From positions 474,102 to 538,101 of the forward strand of contig NZ_JH976434.1 of assembly GCF_000306965.1 (NCBI RefSeq): 64,000 nt of DNA, read 5' to 3'. The position numbers and the translations under genes were made by a program. This document shows positions 8,560-17,356 of the stretch, one piece after another (the first letter of the stretch is position 1; every line of letters begins with the position of its first letter). A model generated the notes under the pieces. That model worked only from the letters and a program-made list of their open reading frames with translations, made no database searches and was not told where the DNA came from. The DNA comes from Amphibacillus jilinensis Y1 (GTDB lineage Bacteria; Bacillota; Bacilli; Bacillales; Amphibacillaceae).

Positions 8560-8720
8560 GTTATTTCATTCCGATAAGCAATGGATTCGCTTTTCGCGGG
8601 GAGGGCTTCATGATCTACACAGTGTAAATCTAATTTTCGATTTATTATAAACCATTCGTTTAGATTCGCAGGTGAGATATGTTCCGCTTTACAGACTTTA
8701 TTGTACACCACCATCTCATT
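8560..8720 (+). repeat. Composite intergenic repeat (family 3)
   Basis: Shares two blocks with the region 52.54-52.83 kb: ATTCGCTTTTCGCGGGGA followed by GGCTTC, and ATCTACAYRGTGTAAATC with TAATTTTCG. Here the two blocks are fused, while at 52.5 kb they are about 200 bases apart. A 92-codon open frame across it is not considered a gene. Confidence 0.5.
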
Positions 8721-8726
8721 GCATGG

Positions 8727-10082
8727 TCACCAACCGTATTTTTTATTTCCCCACTCTTTTTCAATATGCTCTTCTTTTTTTATTAGCAGCGTTTCATGGG
8801 ATACATCTTTTTCAATATTTAACCCTGGATAAAGTGCACATTCACTTCCGACTTTCACTCCTGGAAAGAAAACATTGTTTACCCCTGTCCGCGTATAATC
8901 ACCAATAAATACTGCATTAGCATATTTATCTGAGTAACTTCTTCCATTTATTCTGTGTGTTTTACTTGTATCATTAAATCGCAAAATCCCACAAACACAT
9001 GCCGCCGCAACATCCACATATTGGCCAATCACTCCATACATTTCACTGTAATGGATGGCAGAAATACCTCTCATTGTCACACCTTCAATTTCAGCATTAT
9101 GTCCAATTCTGTTTTCATCACCAATCACCGTATTTGATTCAACTTTAGCATAGTCCTTAACATAAGAGTGATCCCCTATCAGTACTGGACCGTTTATGAT
9201 CGCACCAGTATCAATTTTCACGTTATTCCCTACAATCACATTCCCATTAATGGTAACATTTTTACCTATGAAAGAATGTTCACCTAAGGTAACATGTCCA
9301 TTTATCGTTGCTTCTTCAGAGATAAATGAATGATCCCCGATAGTTGTTTCTTGGAGTTCTTCAGCATATTTTTCAAGATAATCACTATTTACATGTAAAA
9401 TATCCCATGGAAACTGCAAATGGTGTACTTTATCTTGAGCAAATATAGCTTGAATCCTATTCCCTTCTTCCAAATAGTCATTCAATCCATTTTCTAAAAA
9501 TAATCGATTAGGAATCATTGAACCTGTTACACGATGGTTAAAACCATAATTAGCATATGCAATAGAGTCTAGAGCCCGTTTATCCAACTTGTAAGCTCCA
9601 GACACTTCAGCAGTCACATAATGGTCTCTTGCATGAGCTAAAAATTTAACAACCTGATTATTCTCTACTTGCGCGCCAATCATATCAATGCTTTCTTGTT
9701 TTTTATGCGTCAATAGAACACTTGAAGCCGCTTCAGACGCCATCAGAGAAGTTATATCATTCGATGTTATAAGATAATTACCCTTCTGGATAATGACCCC
9801 TTCTTCAAATGTTTCATTATTTGTTCTTAAAAAGCTGTCTAAACTTATACTGGATTCAATCTGTTGAATGTTTTTATATTTCTTCAACAAACGTCTTGTT
9901 TGATCTGCTTTATAGTTTAAAAATACATAAATATCCGATTCTGAGATACCGGATTCTAATAATTGCTCAATTTGCCAAAAAATCATTTCCTTATTTAAAA
10001 GGGGAAGACTATTTACTTGATAGTGTTTATCAAACGGAAACATTTTATCTTGCCGATCATTACATAGTAAAAAAGCTTTCAT
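8727..10082 (-). CDS. GlmU-like protein: degenerate nucleotidyltransferase domain plus left-handed beta-helix acyltransferase domain
   Basis: 451 residues. Residues 1-235 have the length and fold pattern of a sugar-1-phosphate nucleotidyltransferase, but the GxGTRM...PK signature loop is missing: the start reads LLCNDRQDKMFPFDKH, so NTP transfer is doubtful. Residues 247-330 are hexapeptide repeats (IGDHSF, LGEHSF, IGKNVT, VGNNVK, IGDHSY, IGDENR), forming a left-handed beta helix. Residues 365-425 (ILRFND...IGDYTRTGVN...PGVKVG) resemble the C-terminal acyltransferase part of archaeal GlmU-like enzymes such as ST0452. Third gene of an operon with a SIS protein and a GntR regulator. Amino-sugar acetylation is an inference only. 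GAGGGAG lies six bases before the ATG. Confidence 0.75.
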   Translation of the reverse strand: MKAFLLCNDRQDKMFPFDKHYQVNSLPLLNKEMIFWQIEQLLESGISESDIYVFLNYKADQTRRLLKKYKNIQQIESSISLDSFLRTNNETFEEGVIIQKGNYLITSNDITSLMASEAASSVLLTHKKQESIDMIGAQVENNQVVKFLAHARDHYVTAEVSGAYKLDKRALDSIAYANYGFNHRVTGSMIPNRLFLENGLNDYLEEGNRIQAIFAQDKVHHLQFPWDILHVNSDYLEKYAEELQETTIGDHSFISEEATINGHVTLGEHSFIGKNVTINGNVIVGNNVKIDTGAIINGPVLIGDHSYVKDYAKVESNTVIGDENRIGHNAEIEGVTMRGISAIHYSEMYGVIGQYVDVAAACVCGILRFNDTSKTHRINGRSYSDKYANAVFIGDYTRTGVNNVFFPGVKVGSECALYPGLNIEKDVSHETLLIKKEEHIEKEWGNKKYGW

Positions 10083-10109
10083 CTCTATCTCCCTCTCATC
10101 TTACTTTTT

Positions 10110-10159
10110 TTATCACAGATAACGTCCGTAAAGCACCCACTGATTGCAGGTTCGTTTTA
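10110..10159 (-). repeat. Short-form family 1 repeat inside the operon
   Basis: Minus strand begins AAAACGAACCTGCAATCAG and ends TTTACGGACG followed by TTATCTGTGATAA. It has both termini of the family but lacks the roughly 100-bp middle. It lies between the GntR and GlmU-like genes. Confidence 0.65.
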
Positions 10160-10209
10160 TGCTTCAGAAAGAAATTTAAGAGAAGAGCATTTAGAGAACG
10201 TTACGCCTT

Positions 10210-10920
10210 TTATTTATAAACTGTATGCACTAAGTAAAAACTTTCAGTTTGATAGAGTGCATAGCCTATATTAAATGGTTTTCCATTCTCTAAACAAGCA
10301 ATATTTTTTGTATCAATAAGCGGTGATCCTTCTTCAACATTTAAAAAGTCACCCATTCTAGAATTAGCTAAAGTTGCACTAATTTTTTGATCTACAAATT
10401 CATATTCAATACCTTGCTTACTTAGATGCTCGTATATAGATTTTTCACAAATTTCTATGTTTAGTTCCTTAACAATTTGAACATCAAAGTACTCTATCTC
10501 ATATGAAACAGCTACGTCGTCTGCATATCGAATTCTTTCTACTAACCACATCTCTTCTCCAACAGCAATTTTCATGTCTTTGGCTTGTGTTTCATTTGCC
10601 TTTACCTTTTCTAACTTTAATAACTTCGTTGAAGGCTTCATCCCTCGACTTCTAACTTCTGACGAAAAGCCAATTCCTGCTTTAAACCCAAAAAACTTAG
10701 GTAAAGGATTAACGAAAGTTCCTACCCCTTTTTTCTTGGAGAGTATTTTTTCATTAACAAGCTCTTCAATCCCACGTCTAACTGTAATTCTTGATACCGC
10801 AAGATGATCAGCTAATTCTGCTTCTGATTCAATCATTTGGTGAGGCTGATAAATGCCTGCTTTAATTTGACTCAAAATATAATTTCTTACTATTTCATAC
10901 TTCGTAACTTTACTTGTCAT
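10210..10920 (-). CDS. GntR/HutC-type transcriptional regulator with UTRA domain
   Basis: 236 residues. The N-terminal winged helix (about 1-70) includes ESEAELADHLAVSRITVRRGIEEL and the wing KKKGVGTFV. The C-terminal UTRA ligand domain (about 90-235) usually senses a sugar phosphate. It lies between the SIS gene (73 bases upstream) and the GlmU-like gene in one direction, so it is probably the local repressor. An interrupted inverted repeat ATAACTTGTTAT (10944-10955) lies just before its start and resembles half of the palindrome in front of the SIS gene, so autoregulation is likely. AAAGGA precedes the ATG. Confidence 0.9.
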   Translation of the reverse strand: MTSKVTKYEIVRNYILSQIKAGIYQPHQMIESEAELADHLAVSRITVRRGIEELVNEKILSKKKGVGTFVNPLPKFFGFKAGIGFSSEVRSRGMKPSTKLLKLEKVKANETQAKDMKIAVGEEMWLVERIRYADDVAVSYEIEYFDVQIVKELNIEICEKSIYEHLSKQGIEYEFVDQKISATLANSRMGDFLNVEEGSPLIDTKNIACLENGKPFNIGYALYQTESFYLVHTVYK

Positions 10921-10993
10921 AATAACGATCCTTTCTATCTGTCATAACTTGTTATTATTATAACACTAGAAAAGACAGAAAACTCACTTTGAC

Positions 10994-11737
10994 TTACTTC
11001 CAATATCCATAGTATTGATGAAACAATCTATCATTATACTCATCGGCTCCGTCTAAATTAGAACTCTTAAATACTGGAATATCTAACCCAGCGTCTCTTA
11101 AACGTGAAACGACTCCAATGATAATAGATTGTGCAATTCCTATTCCTGTAAAATCAGATGTTGGACCTAAATCAGCTTCCACACCTTCTATGTGGTAAGC
11201 AGCATCCCCTTTAGGTGCATGACTATCGATCGTAACATCTGCAATTTCATAAATATTTTTTCCTGACTTATGACGAGAAGATACGGATTGAGAATGCTCC
11301 ATAGAGGTTAACGCTATCACCTTTGCCCCTATCTTCTTCGCTTCTAGGCACATTTCAACGGGGATGTTATTTCTCCCTGAATTTGAAACAACCATCAGGG
11401 TATCTTTAGCTTCAACCTTATAAAGCGATAGCATATTTTTGGCGTAACCGTCTAACCGCTCCATATACGTACTTTTATTTGGCATTTGGTGGAGCATTAA
11501 TTCTGGTGGTAAGATACCTTTCACATAGGCAAGACCACCTGCCCTGATATAAATCTCTTCTGCTACCATATGCGAATGACCAGAACCAAACACATAAAAA
11601 CGACCATCATTTTTGCAGCTTTGGAAAATCAATTCTGATGCTTGATTGATCGACTCGCCTTCACTTTCTATCACTTTAGTCCATGTATCACCTAAATAAT
11701 TCAAAAACTGTGTAATATCTTGCTTAGAAGTTGTCAT
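10994..11737 (-). CDS. SIS domain protein, UPF0309 family (putative sugar-phosphate isomerase or binding protein)
   Basis: 247 residues. SIS (sugar isomerase) fold: FGSGHSHMVAEEIYIRAGG near residues 50-70, and the phosphate-binding loop VVSNSGRNN around 117-125. The C terminus has the family signature KSSNLDGADEYN. Paralogous to the SIS protein at 19502-20239, sharing RAGGL, SGRN, EAKK, SRH-SG and NLDG motifs. First gene of the SIS-GntR-GlmU-like operon, with a promoter and palindromic operator upstream. The substrate is unknown; a phosphorylated amino sugar is plausible from the neighbours. GGAGG lies eight bases before the ATG. Confidence 0.85.
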   Translation of the reverse strand: MTTSKQDITQFLNYLGDTWTKVIESEGESINQASELIFQSCKNDGRFYVFGSGHSHMVAEEIYIRAGGLAYVKGILPPELMLHQMPNKSTYMERLDGYAKNMLSLYKVEAKDTLMVVSNSGRNNIPVEMCLEAKKIGAKVIALTSMEHSQSVSSRHKSGKNIYEIADVTIDSHAPKGDAAYHIEGVEADLGPTSDFTGIGIAQSIIIGVVSRLRDAGLDIPVFKSSNLDGADEYNDRLFHQYYGYWK

Positions 11738-11769
11738 TGTTATGCCTCCATTTCAATTTATGAATACAT

Positions 11770-11797
11770 ATTATCACAACATGTTATAACATGTAAA
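11770..11797 (-). promoter_or_regulatory. Promoter and palindromic operator of the SIS-GntR-GlmU-like operon
   Basis: Minus strand TTTACA (11797-11792), 16 bases, GATAAT (11775-11770). The perfect 16-bp palindrome ACATGTTATAACATGT (11779-11794) fills the spacer and overlaps the -35, the expected place for a GntR repressor site. Confidence 0.65.
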
Positions 11798-11869
11798 GGT
11801 GTTTATGTATTATTTTATCTTTTTACCGGTTTCTCAGACTCATCATACTTTATAAAGAACGCATTCGGA

Positions 11870-12865
11870 TTATAAACTAAAGTAAATAATCACAGCCAAC
11901 AACACAATGATTACACTAACAAATACAAGGGCAATAGCCCGAGATGTATGCGCAGCTTGCACATCTTGCCAATTGATTGGTTTGATCCCTGTTAACCAAA
12001 ATACACTAATTGCCGATAACAAAATAGCATGAACATTGACCAATACAAGCAACAGGGGTGTCAATGCTATCCCCCATTCACCCGCTCCCAAACTCATTCC
12101 TAATACGACAGTAGGTGGTAGTAATGCAACCGACACCATCACCCCAACTAATGCTTCTGACACGCGCTTTACAAAAGATAAGGCACCTGCAGCTCCTGCT
12201 GCTAATGCCAAGATAATATCCATCATACCGACATCTGTACGTGCAAGAAACTCATCACTATTAATCGGAACATTAAAAAAGAAACCAAATGCAATCGCTA
12301 TTAATAGTGGGACAAATAAACCAATTAACGATGTTCCGGACGAACGTTGCATTAGCTTATAATCACCCAACAATGTTGAAAAAGCCAGTGAAATAAAAGG
12401 ACCAATTAACGGTGCAATTACCATTGCTCCAATAACAACTGCTGAACTATCTTTGACAATCCCAGCTGTAGCAACAACAGAAGATAAAACGAGCATCCAA
12501 CGGAAATTTATCGTGAAATGACTTGAAGCTTCGACCACATGGTAGAGTTCATGACGACTAGCCCTTGCCATTTCTGTTTCTGCCTTGACTTCCCTCTCCT
12601 CTACTTGATCTTCATCCATGTGAGGAAGGTATGTCGATACATTGAAAAGTAATGCCTGTATTTGATTGTCATCATTCGCTTTTGTCTCAAGAAAATCCAA
12701 AATCCCCTCAGCATACTGCTTTTCAATTAAGAGTTTAAATACTTGTTCTTGATCCGAAACACGATATTGCCACTGCGAAACGATTTGAAAAGCATCTAAC
12801 GCTGCTACAAAATGGGCAACTTTCTGATTCAATATGTATACTTCAATTAATTGCAATTCCACCAT
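11870..12865 (-). CDS. DUF389/TIGR00341 family membrane protein
   Basis: About 331 residues. A soluble N-terminal domain (1-110) is followed by 6-7 hydrophobic segments with the family motif KDSSAVVIGAMVIAPLIGP. Function in this family is not established. In-frame starts also exist at 12913 and 12919; the ATG at 12865 is chosen because MVELQLIEVYI matches the usual family N terminus and GGGGTGG lies just upstream. Monocistronic, divergent from the antiporter gene. Confidence 0.75.
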   Translation of the reverse strand: MVELQLIEVYILNQKVAHFVAALDAFQIVSQWQYRVSDQEQVFKLLIEKQYAEGILDFLETKANDDNQIQALLFNVSTYLPHMDEDQVEEREVKAETEMARASRHELYHVVEASSHFTINFRWMLVLSSVVATAGIVKDSSAVVIGAMVIAPLIGPFISLAFSTLLGDYKLMQRSSGTSLIGLFVPLLIAIAFGFFFNVPINSDEFLARTDVGMMDIILALAAGAAGALSFVKRVSEALVGVMVSVALLPPTVVLGMSLGAGEWGIALTPLLLVLVNVHAILLSAISVFWLTGIKPINWQDVQAAHTSRAIALVFVSVIIVLLAVIIYFSL

Positions 12866-13035
12866 TACCACCCCGTTTGAACCCTTGATTTTCAGATTTT
12901 TCACATTTACCATGAACAACCTTTTTCTTTACTTAGAGCATATCCCATTATTTTAATATTTATCAATTGACCGGATAAATTCATTTAAATAGACACAGAA
13001 TAAATTGATTGACTTTAATTGAAAGGATGACGTTA

Positions 13036-14427
13036 ATGGTTAATAATTGGACGGCTCTAATTCCCTTTCTACTCGTTATTCCAATTGCGATTTATACCCG
13101 GCAAGTATTACCCGGACTGATTGCGGGATTATTGGCAGGGTCTTTTCTTGTTGCTCCTCATCCTATCCAAGGCATGCAAGCAATGATTACTTATCTTGTC
13201 CAAGCACTAATCGATGAAAATAACATTAAAATCATTTTATTTCTATATGTCTTTTCTGGGATGATTGGGATGATCAAATTTACCGGGGGGATAAATGGGT
13301 TCGTTGTCAAGGCATCCGAGCGTATTTCAACGAAACGTGAAGCATTGATTTTAACTTATATATCGACCATTGGTACATTTAGTGCACCTACCTTTCGATT
13401 TGTTACAATTGCCCCCATTATGAAGGCACTTTTAAAAAAAGTTAACATGTCAACAAAAGAGTTAGGATTTGTGATTGAAACAACCGCTACACCAGTAATT
13501 GTTCTTATTCCAGTTGCTACAGCATTTGTCGGCTATATGGTATCTGTTATTCAAGTAGCCACTGAATCTAGTGGTATTGAAATCGATCCTTACCAACTTT
13601 TCATTCAAAGTATTCCATTCAATTTTTTTGCAATTGTCATTATACTGCTTGGTTTTTATTTAAGTTTCTTTCACCATAAAAAAATTCGATCAGAATCTCG
13701 TGACCATGTGAAAGGTGAAGTGCAGCAATGCCCTCAAGACATGGGGCCGATCCCTAGTAAACCATTGAATTTATTTGTCCCAATTATCCTTGTGATTAGT
13801 TTAACCATTTTTTTAACTTGGTGGGACGGGGCTAGTCAAGGGTATGGTATTTTTGAAGCTTTTATAAACGCTGACGTTTTAGAAGCAATGATCGTTGGCT
13901 TAATGATGACCTTTTTATTAACAACCTGTTTCTATTTAATTCAACGGTTTAAACTTGGGGATCTCGTTACCCATTTCATTGAAGGTGGAAATGAATTAAT
14001 GAACGTCATCGTATTGTTATCAATTGTATGGGGACTGTCTTCAGTAACGAGTGATTTAGGTTTTTCAGAATTTGTTACCTCATATACAGATTGGATTCCT
14101 GATTCGCTGATTGCTCCCCTTCTATTCATTTTTGGTGCAGCCATTTCCTATTTTATCGGTTCGGCTTGGGGGACATGGGGGATTCTTATGCCGCTTGGTA
14201 TCTCACTGGCCGCTTCTGCTGGTGTATCTTTGCCTTTAATTGTAGGTACCGTTTTTGCAAGTGGATCTTTTGGCGCTTTCGCCTCACCTTTAAGTGATGA
14301 TACCAATACACTTGCTAATATATTGGGCTTGACCGTTATGGACTATGCCAATTTTAAATTGCGGCCTGCTTTAATTGCCGCTTCCATAACAACAGGTCTT
14401 TATTTTATTTTTGGTCAGTTTTTTTAA
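13036..14427 (+). CDS. NhaC family Na+/H+ antiporter
   Basis: 463-residue polytopic membrane protein with about 11-12 hydrophobic segments, pfam Na_H_antiporter type. The conserved C-terminal region reads GTWGILMPLGI...SGSFGAFASPLSDDTN, typical of the NhaC/MleN group. It could exchange protons for sodium, or a carboxylate pair as in MleN. The ATG at 13036 follows AAAGGATG at suitable spacing; a TTG 27 bases upstream is less likely. Monocistronic. Confidence 0.85.
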   Translation: MVNNWTALIPFLLVIPIAIYTRQVLPGLIAGLLAGSFLVAPHPIQGMQAMITYLVQALIDENNIKIILFLYVFSGMIGMIKFTGGINGFVVKASERISTKREALILTYISTIGTFSAPTFRFVTIAPIMKALLKKVNMSTKELGFVIETTATPVIVLIPVATAFVGYMVSVIQVATESSGIEIDPYQLFIQSIPFNFFAIVIILLGFYLSFFHHKKIRSESRDHVKGEVQQCPQDMGPIPSKPLNLFVPIILVISLTIFLTWWDGASQGYGIFEAFINADVLEAMIVGLMMTFLLTTCFYLIQRFKLGDLVTHFIEGGNELMNVIVLLSIVWGLSSVTSDLGFSEFVTSYTDWIPDSLIAPLLFIFGAAISYFIGSAWGTWGILMPLGISLAASAGVSLPLIVGTVFASGSFGAFASPLSDDTNTLANILGLTVMDYANFKLRPALIAASITTGLYFIFGQFF

Positions 14428-14552
14428 AAGAAAGGAGCAAAGATAGGTGCTGTCTATCATTAATCCAAAATAAATGTCGAGCTTTTTTCAGATTTTTGAA
14501 GACTAATTTGAGTTTTCCTTGTTTCTCTGTAAGAAAAAAATCAAAAGCACAT

Positions 14553-14842
14553 CAATGAACCTTCAATAATTGGAGGGAGAGCTACAGGAGGCAGGTCATG
14601 CAGACGTGGCCGGTCTTAGTCTGTAATCCTTTTTAAGGACGTGGCGGTCTTAGTCTACGATCTTACCCACCAACTGAGGAACACAAGCTAACGTCTTCGC
14701 GTCCTGCGAAAACGCTTGTGTGACCAACATCCTGTTGCCCCGAGTGAATCAGGACATTAGCGTCCGTTCGCCTCAAATTAATTAGATTTACTTTACTCTC
14801 TATTTTGAGATGGGGGTTTTACGGACGTTTTTTATGATAAAC
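14553..14842 (+). repeat. Long composite family 1 repeat with inserted segment
   Basis: The left end (GAACCTTCAATAATTGG) and the right two thirds (GAATCAGGACATTAGCGTCC to TTTTACGGACG) match family 1. Between them are two near-identical 25-base units (about 14603-14628 and 14638-14662, GACGTGG..GGTCTTAGTCT) and a nested hairpin ACACAAGC...TTCGC...GCGAA...GCTTGTGT (14681-14721). The gene-free interval 14428-14925 contains nothing else recognisable. Confidence 0.6.
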
Positions 14843-14925
14843 GTGTTCCTTAAATGCATGGGATAGGCATATCAATTGATTTCTTTCATATACATAAGAT
14901 GGTGTGAATTGACGGAGGTGGAACC

Positions 14926-16017
14926 ATGGAGCAACTGATTTACTTTGCAGGTACACATACTGCCAAAGGTTATCGAGATTTATTAGCAAGTAATCTGGCT
15001 GGGATTGATTATATCTTTCTTATCGAAGGCGCAACCAAGCATGAACGCTCACATTGCATCCGGCATTTTTTCGAAAAGTGGCGAGCAAAAGGAGAACAAA
15101 TTGAATTATTATTAAATTGTCTCGATCGATCCTATTTTACTGGCGTCATTAATAGACGTAGACGCTGTGCAATCATTGATCGACGCGCATATCCGCACTA
15201 TACGCCTATTGCCGTTGGCTTAATTGAACATATTGTGGACTTAAGCGGTAAAGTTGATGAAAAATCATGTGCAAATGATCGAGCTGACATTCAACAATTA
15301 TACAGACAGCAGCAAGAAAAAGTGAACGCCGTTCATCAAAGTTTCGCTATTGGTTTAGATATTCATGATCAATTAGAGCAAATTTTCATTGATGCGATAG
15401 ACTTTCGTAAGGCTGACCATGTTACTCAACAATTAATCGGAAAACTATTTGATCACGAGATGAGTAATAAGGCGTCGCCTACCGTATACCATCGCTTCCT
15501 TGGCGCTTCAACAGCTACTGGTGTCGTCGATTATATCGATCAATTAACAGAACAAGTGAATAAGCGTTATTTAATTAAAGGGAGAGCAGGTTCAGGCAAG
15601 TCAACATTGTTGAAAAAAGTTGTAGCTGAAGCTGAGGAGCGACGGTTTACGGTAGAATGCTATCATTGTGGATTTGATCCTGATAGCTTGGATATGATTA
15701 TCATTCGCGAACTTAACACGGCTATCTTTGATAGTACAGCACCACATGAGTATCAACCCTCTCGACATGGTGATGAAATTATTGACCTTTACCAAACGAC
15801 AATTGCTCCTGGTACAGATGAAAAGTATCACGAACAAATCGCTAGTTTAACCGTACAATACAAATATCACATTCAAGATGGCATCAGAGGGTTGGCAGAC
15901 GTACTAGACATTGAAAATACAATAGAAAAAAAACTAAAAAAATGTTCAGACCAAGCGAACTTTAATCACCAGGTTGAAACGTTTATTAAACGCGTAGAAA
16001 CATGGGTTCATGAATGA
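14926..16017 (+). CDS. P-loop ATPase of the PRK06851-like group
   Basis: 363 residues. The architecture looks like a tandem duplication of P-loop domains. The second half has an intact Walker A, KGRAGSGKSTLLKK (about 218-231), while the equivalent place in the first half (LIEGATKHERSH, about 32-43) has lost the GxxxxGKS pattern. CYHCGFDPDSLDMIII follows the intact P-loop, as in the bacillar homologues I recall. Biological role unknown. GGAGGTGG lies five bases before the ATG. The final codons (ETWVHE, stop) are inside the stem of the downstream terminator. Confidence 0.7.
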   Translation: MEQLIYFAGTHTAKGYRDLLASNLAGIDYIFLIEGATKHERSHCIRHFFEKWRAKGEQIELLLNCLDRSYFTGVINRRRRCAIIDRRAYPHYTPIAVGLIEHIVDLSGKVDEKSCANDRADIQQLYRQQQEKVNAVHQSFAIGLDIHDQLEQIFIDAIDFRKADHVTQQLIGKLFDHEMSNKASPTVYHRFLGASTATGVVDYIDQLTEQVNKRYLIKGRAGSGKSTLLKKVVAEAEERRFTVECYHCGFDPDSLDMIIIRELNTAIFDSTAPHEYQPSRHGDEIIDLYQTTIAPGTDEKYHEQIASLTVQYKYHIQDGIRGLADVLDIENTIEKKLKKCSDQANFNHQVETFIKRVETWVHE

Positions 16018-16029
16018 ACCCATGTTTCT
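15996..16029. terminator. Bidirectional terminator shared by convergent genes
   Basis: A 16-bp perfect stem (AGAAACATGGGTTCAT and its complement) with a 2-base centre. The left arm lies inside the last codons of the plus-strand ATPase and the right arm ends at the stop codon of the minus-strand membrane protein gene. Confidence 0.75.
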
Positions 16030-16466
16030 TAAAAACTAATCTGCCACAGTGTTATTCCGGATAAAGCAGACAAAAAGATAAATAAACCAGGCAGAATAAA
16101 TGTCTTCCATTCTAGCTTCCTCGGTGTTTTACCGACAGGGAGCTTTACTTTTGTTAATATAGCTAGACTAGCCATAAAAATGTTTCCAACAAACAATTGA
16201 CTAATGCACATCAATATTAAAAGACGCCCCGCCTTACCATTACGAATTCGTTCTTCCTCTTTAATATAATAAAATAAATAGCCCCACCAGACACTAATCC
16301 CACTAATTAGCATCATCACAACAAAGATAGGCTCCTCTGCAAAAAGCACCGACAAAGTTGTTGTATTTAGTCGTGCTAATGAAAAAAGATAACCAAAGAA
16401 AAACACCGGTATTAGAAATGAAACAACAATGATCGCGACATACAATCGTCTTGCAAGTTTTGTCAT
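16029..16466 (-). CDS. Small membrane protein of unknown function
   Basis: About 145 residues with four hydrophobic segments (near 8-30, 45-65, 80-100 and 120-142 of this start) and a charged middle loop KEEERIRNGK. No family recognised. The ATG at 16466 has GAGGAG nine bases upstream; an upstream in-frame start at 16514 has no such site. Convergent with the ATPase gene; transcribed away from a family 1 repeat. Confidence 0.65.
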   Translation of the reverse strand: MTKLARRLYVAIIVVSFLIPVFFFGYLFSLARLNTTTLSVLFAEEPIFVVMMLISGISVWWGYLFYYIKEEERIRNGKAGRLLILMCISQLFVGNIFMASLAILTKVKLPVGKTPRKLEWKTFILPGLFIFLSALSGITLWQISF

Positions 16467-16498
16467 ATAACTTAACTCCTCGAATAAACATTTCCAAA

Positions 16499-16643
16499 TA
16501 AAACGAACCTTCAATCAGCGGTCACTTTCTTTCTTCCTCCACTAATGGGTCGTTGAATGAATCAGGACATTAGTAGCCATTAACGCCCGCCTATATAGCT
16601 GAACTCTACTCTCTCTTTTCTAGCGAGCGTTTGACCTATTATA
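16499..16643 (+). repeat. Full-length family 1 repeat
   Basis: One of the clearest copies: TAAAACGAACCTTCAATCAG at the left, GGTCGTTGAATGAATCAGGA in the middle, ACATTAGTAGCCATTAACG, then a GCGAGCGTTTGACC right end. Lies between the small membrane protein and lrgB. Confidence 0.7.
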
Positions 16644-16669
16644 AATATAGCTTAAAACCAGATAACAAT

Positions 16670-17356
16670 TTATAGTAATCCAACTAATAAGGGCAGCACT
16701 GATAAACCCAGTAATATAGTGATGATCCCAGCAAAGATCATCGCTAAGGTTGAGAATGTTGTTGCTTCTTCTCCATATTCAAGGGTACGATTAGTCCCTA
16801 CGGCATGAGCCCCCATCCCCAACGCTAACCCTTTAGCCATTGGTGATTTAATCTTTAACACCTTAAATACCATCGGACCAATAAGTGCACCAAAAATTCC
16901 AGTAATAATAACAAACACGATCGTTAGTGCAGGAATACCACCGATTTCTGCAGACACTTCCATAGCAAGTGGTGTTGTAATTGATCGAGGTAACAAACTA
17001 ATTAATAAATGATAATCCAAACCAAACAATAAACCTAATAAAAAAGTAGACAAGATGGCGACAGTCGATCCACTAATAACACCGAGTAATATAAGGGCTA
17101 CATATTTCCTTAAAACCTCCACATGTTTGTACACTGGAATAGCAAAAGCAATCGTTGCTGGCCCTAGCATATGGGTTAAAACAACTGCGCCTTCATCAAA
17201 TGTCTGTGGAGAGATGCCAATTAGACTTATCGTGATAATAATAAGGGCTGGCGTAAAAATTAATGGATGAAATAAGAGGATCGGGTAGCGCTTAGCTAAT
17301 TTTTTCGTTAACACATACAAACCACAAGTTAAGAGTGTGACCAATAAAATATTCAC
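16670..17356 (-). CDS. lrgB: LrgB/CidB/YohK family membrane protein
   Basis: 228 residues, about seven hydrophobic segments. LrgB signatures are visible: FHPLIFTPAL, LGPATIAFAIPVY, LLPRSITTPLAMEVSAEIGG and GMGAHAVGTNR. In staphylococci and bacilli LrgAB affects murein hydrolase activity, holin-like behaviour and pyruvate or three-carbon metabolite transport; which applies here is unknown. GTG start overlapping the lrgA stop by four bases, with GAGGTG upstream. Confidence 0.9.
   Translation of the reverse strand: MNILLVTLLTCGLYVLTKKLAKRYPILLFHPLIFTPALIIITISLIGISPQTFDEGAVVLTHMLGPATIAFAIPVYKHVEVLRKYVALILLGVISGSTVAILSTFLLGLLFGLDYHLLISLLPRSITTPLAMEVSAEIGGIPALTIVFVIITGIFGALIGPMVFKVLKIKSPMAKGLALGMGAHAVGTNRTLEYGEEATTFSTLAMIFAGIITILLGLSVLPLLVGLL

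Noticed and set aside
8436-8714. 92-codon minus-strand open frame
   Set aside because: It runs through a terminator hairpin and a repeat also found near 52.5 kb; no ribosome site or protein-like pattern.
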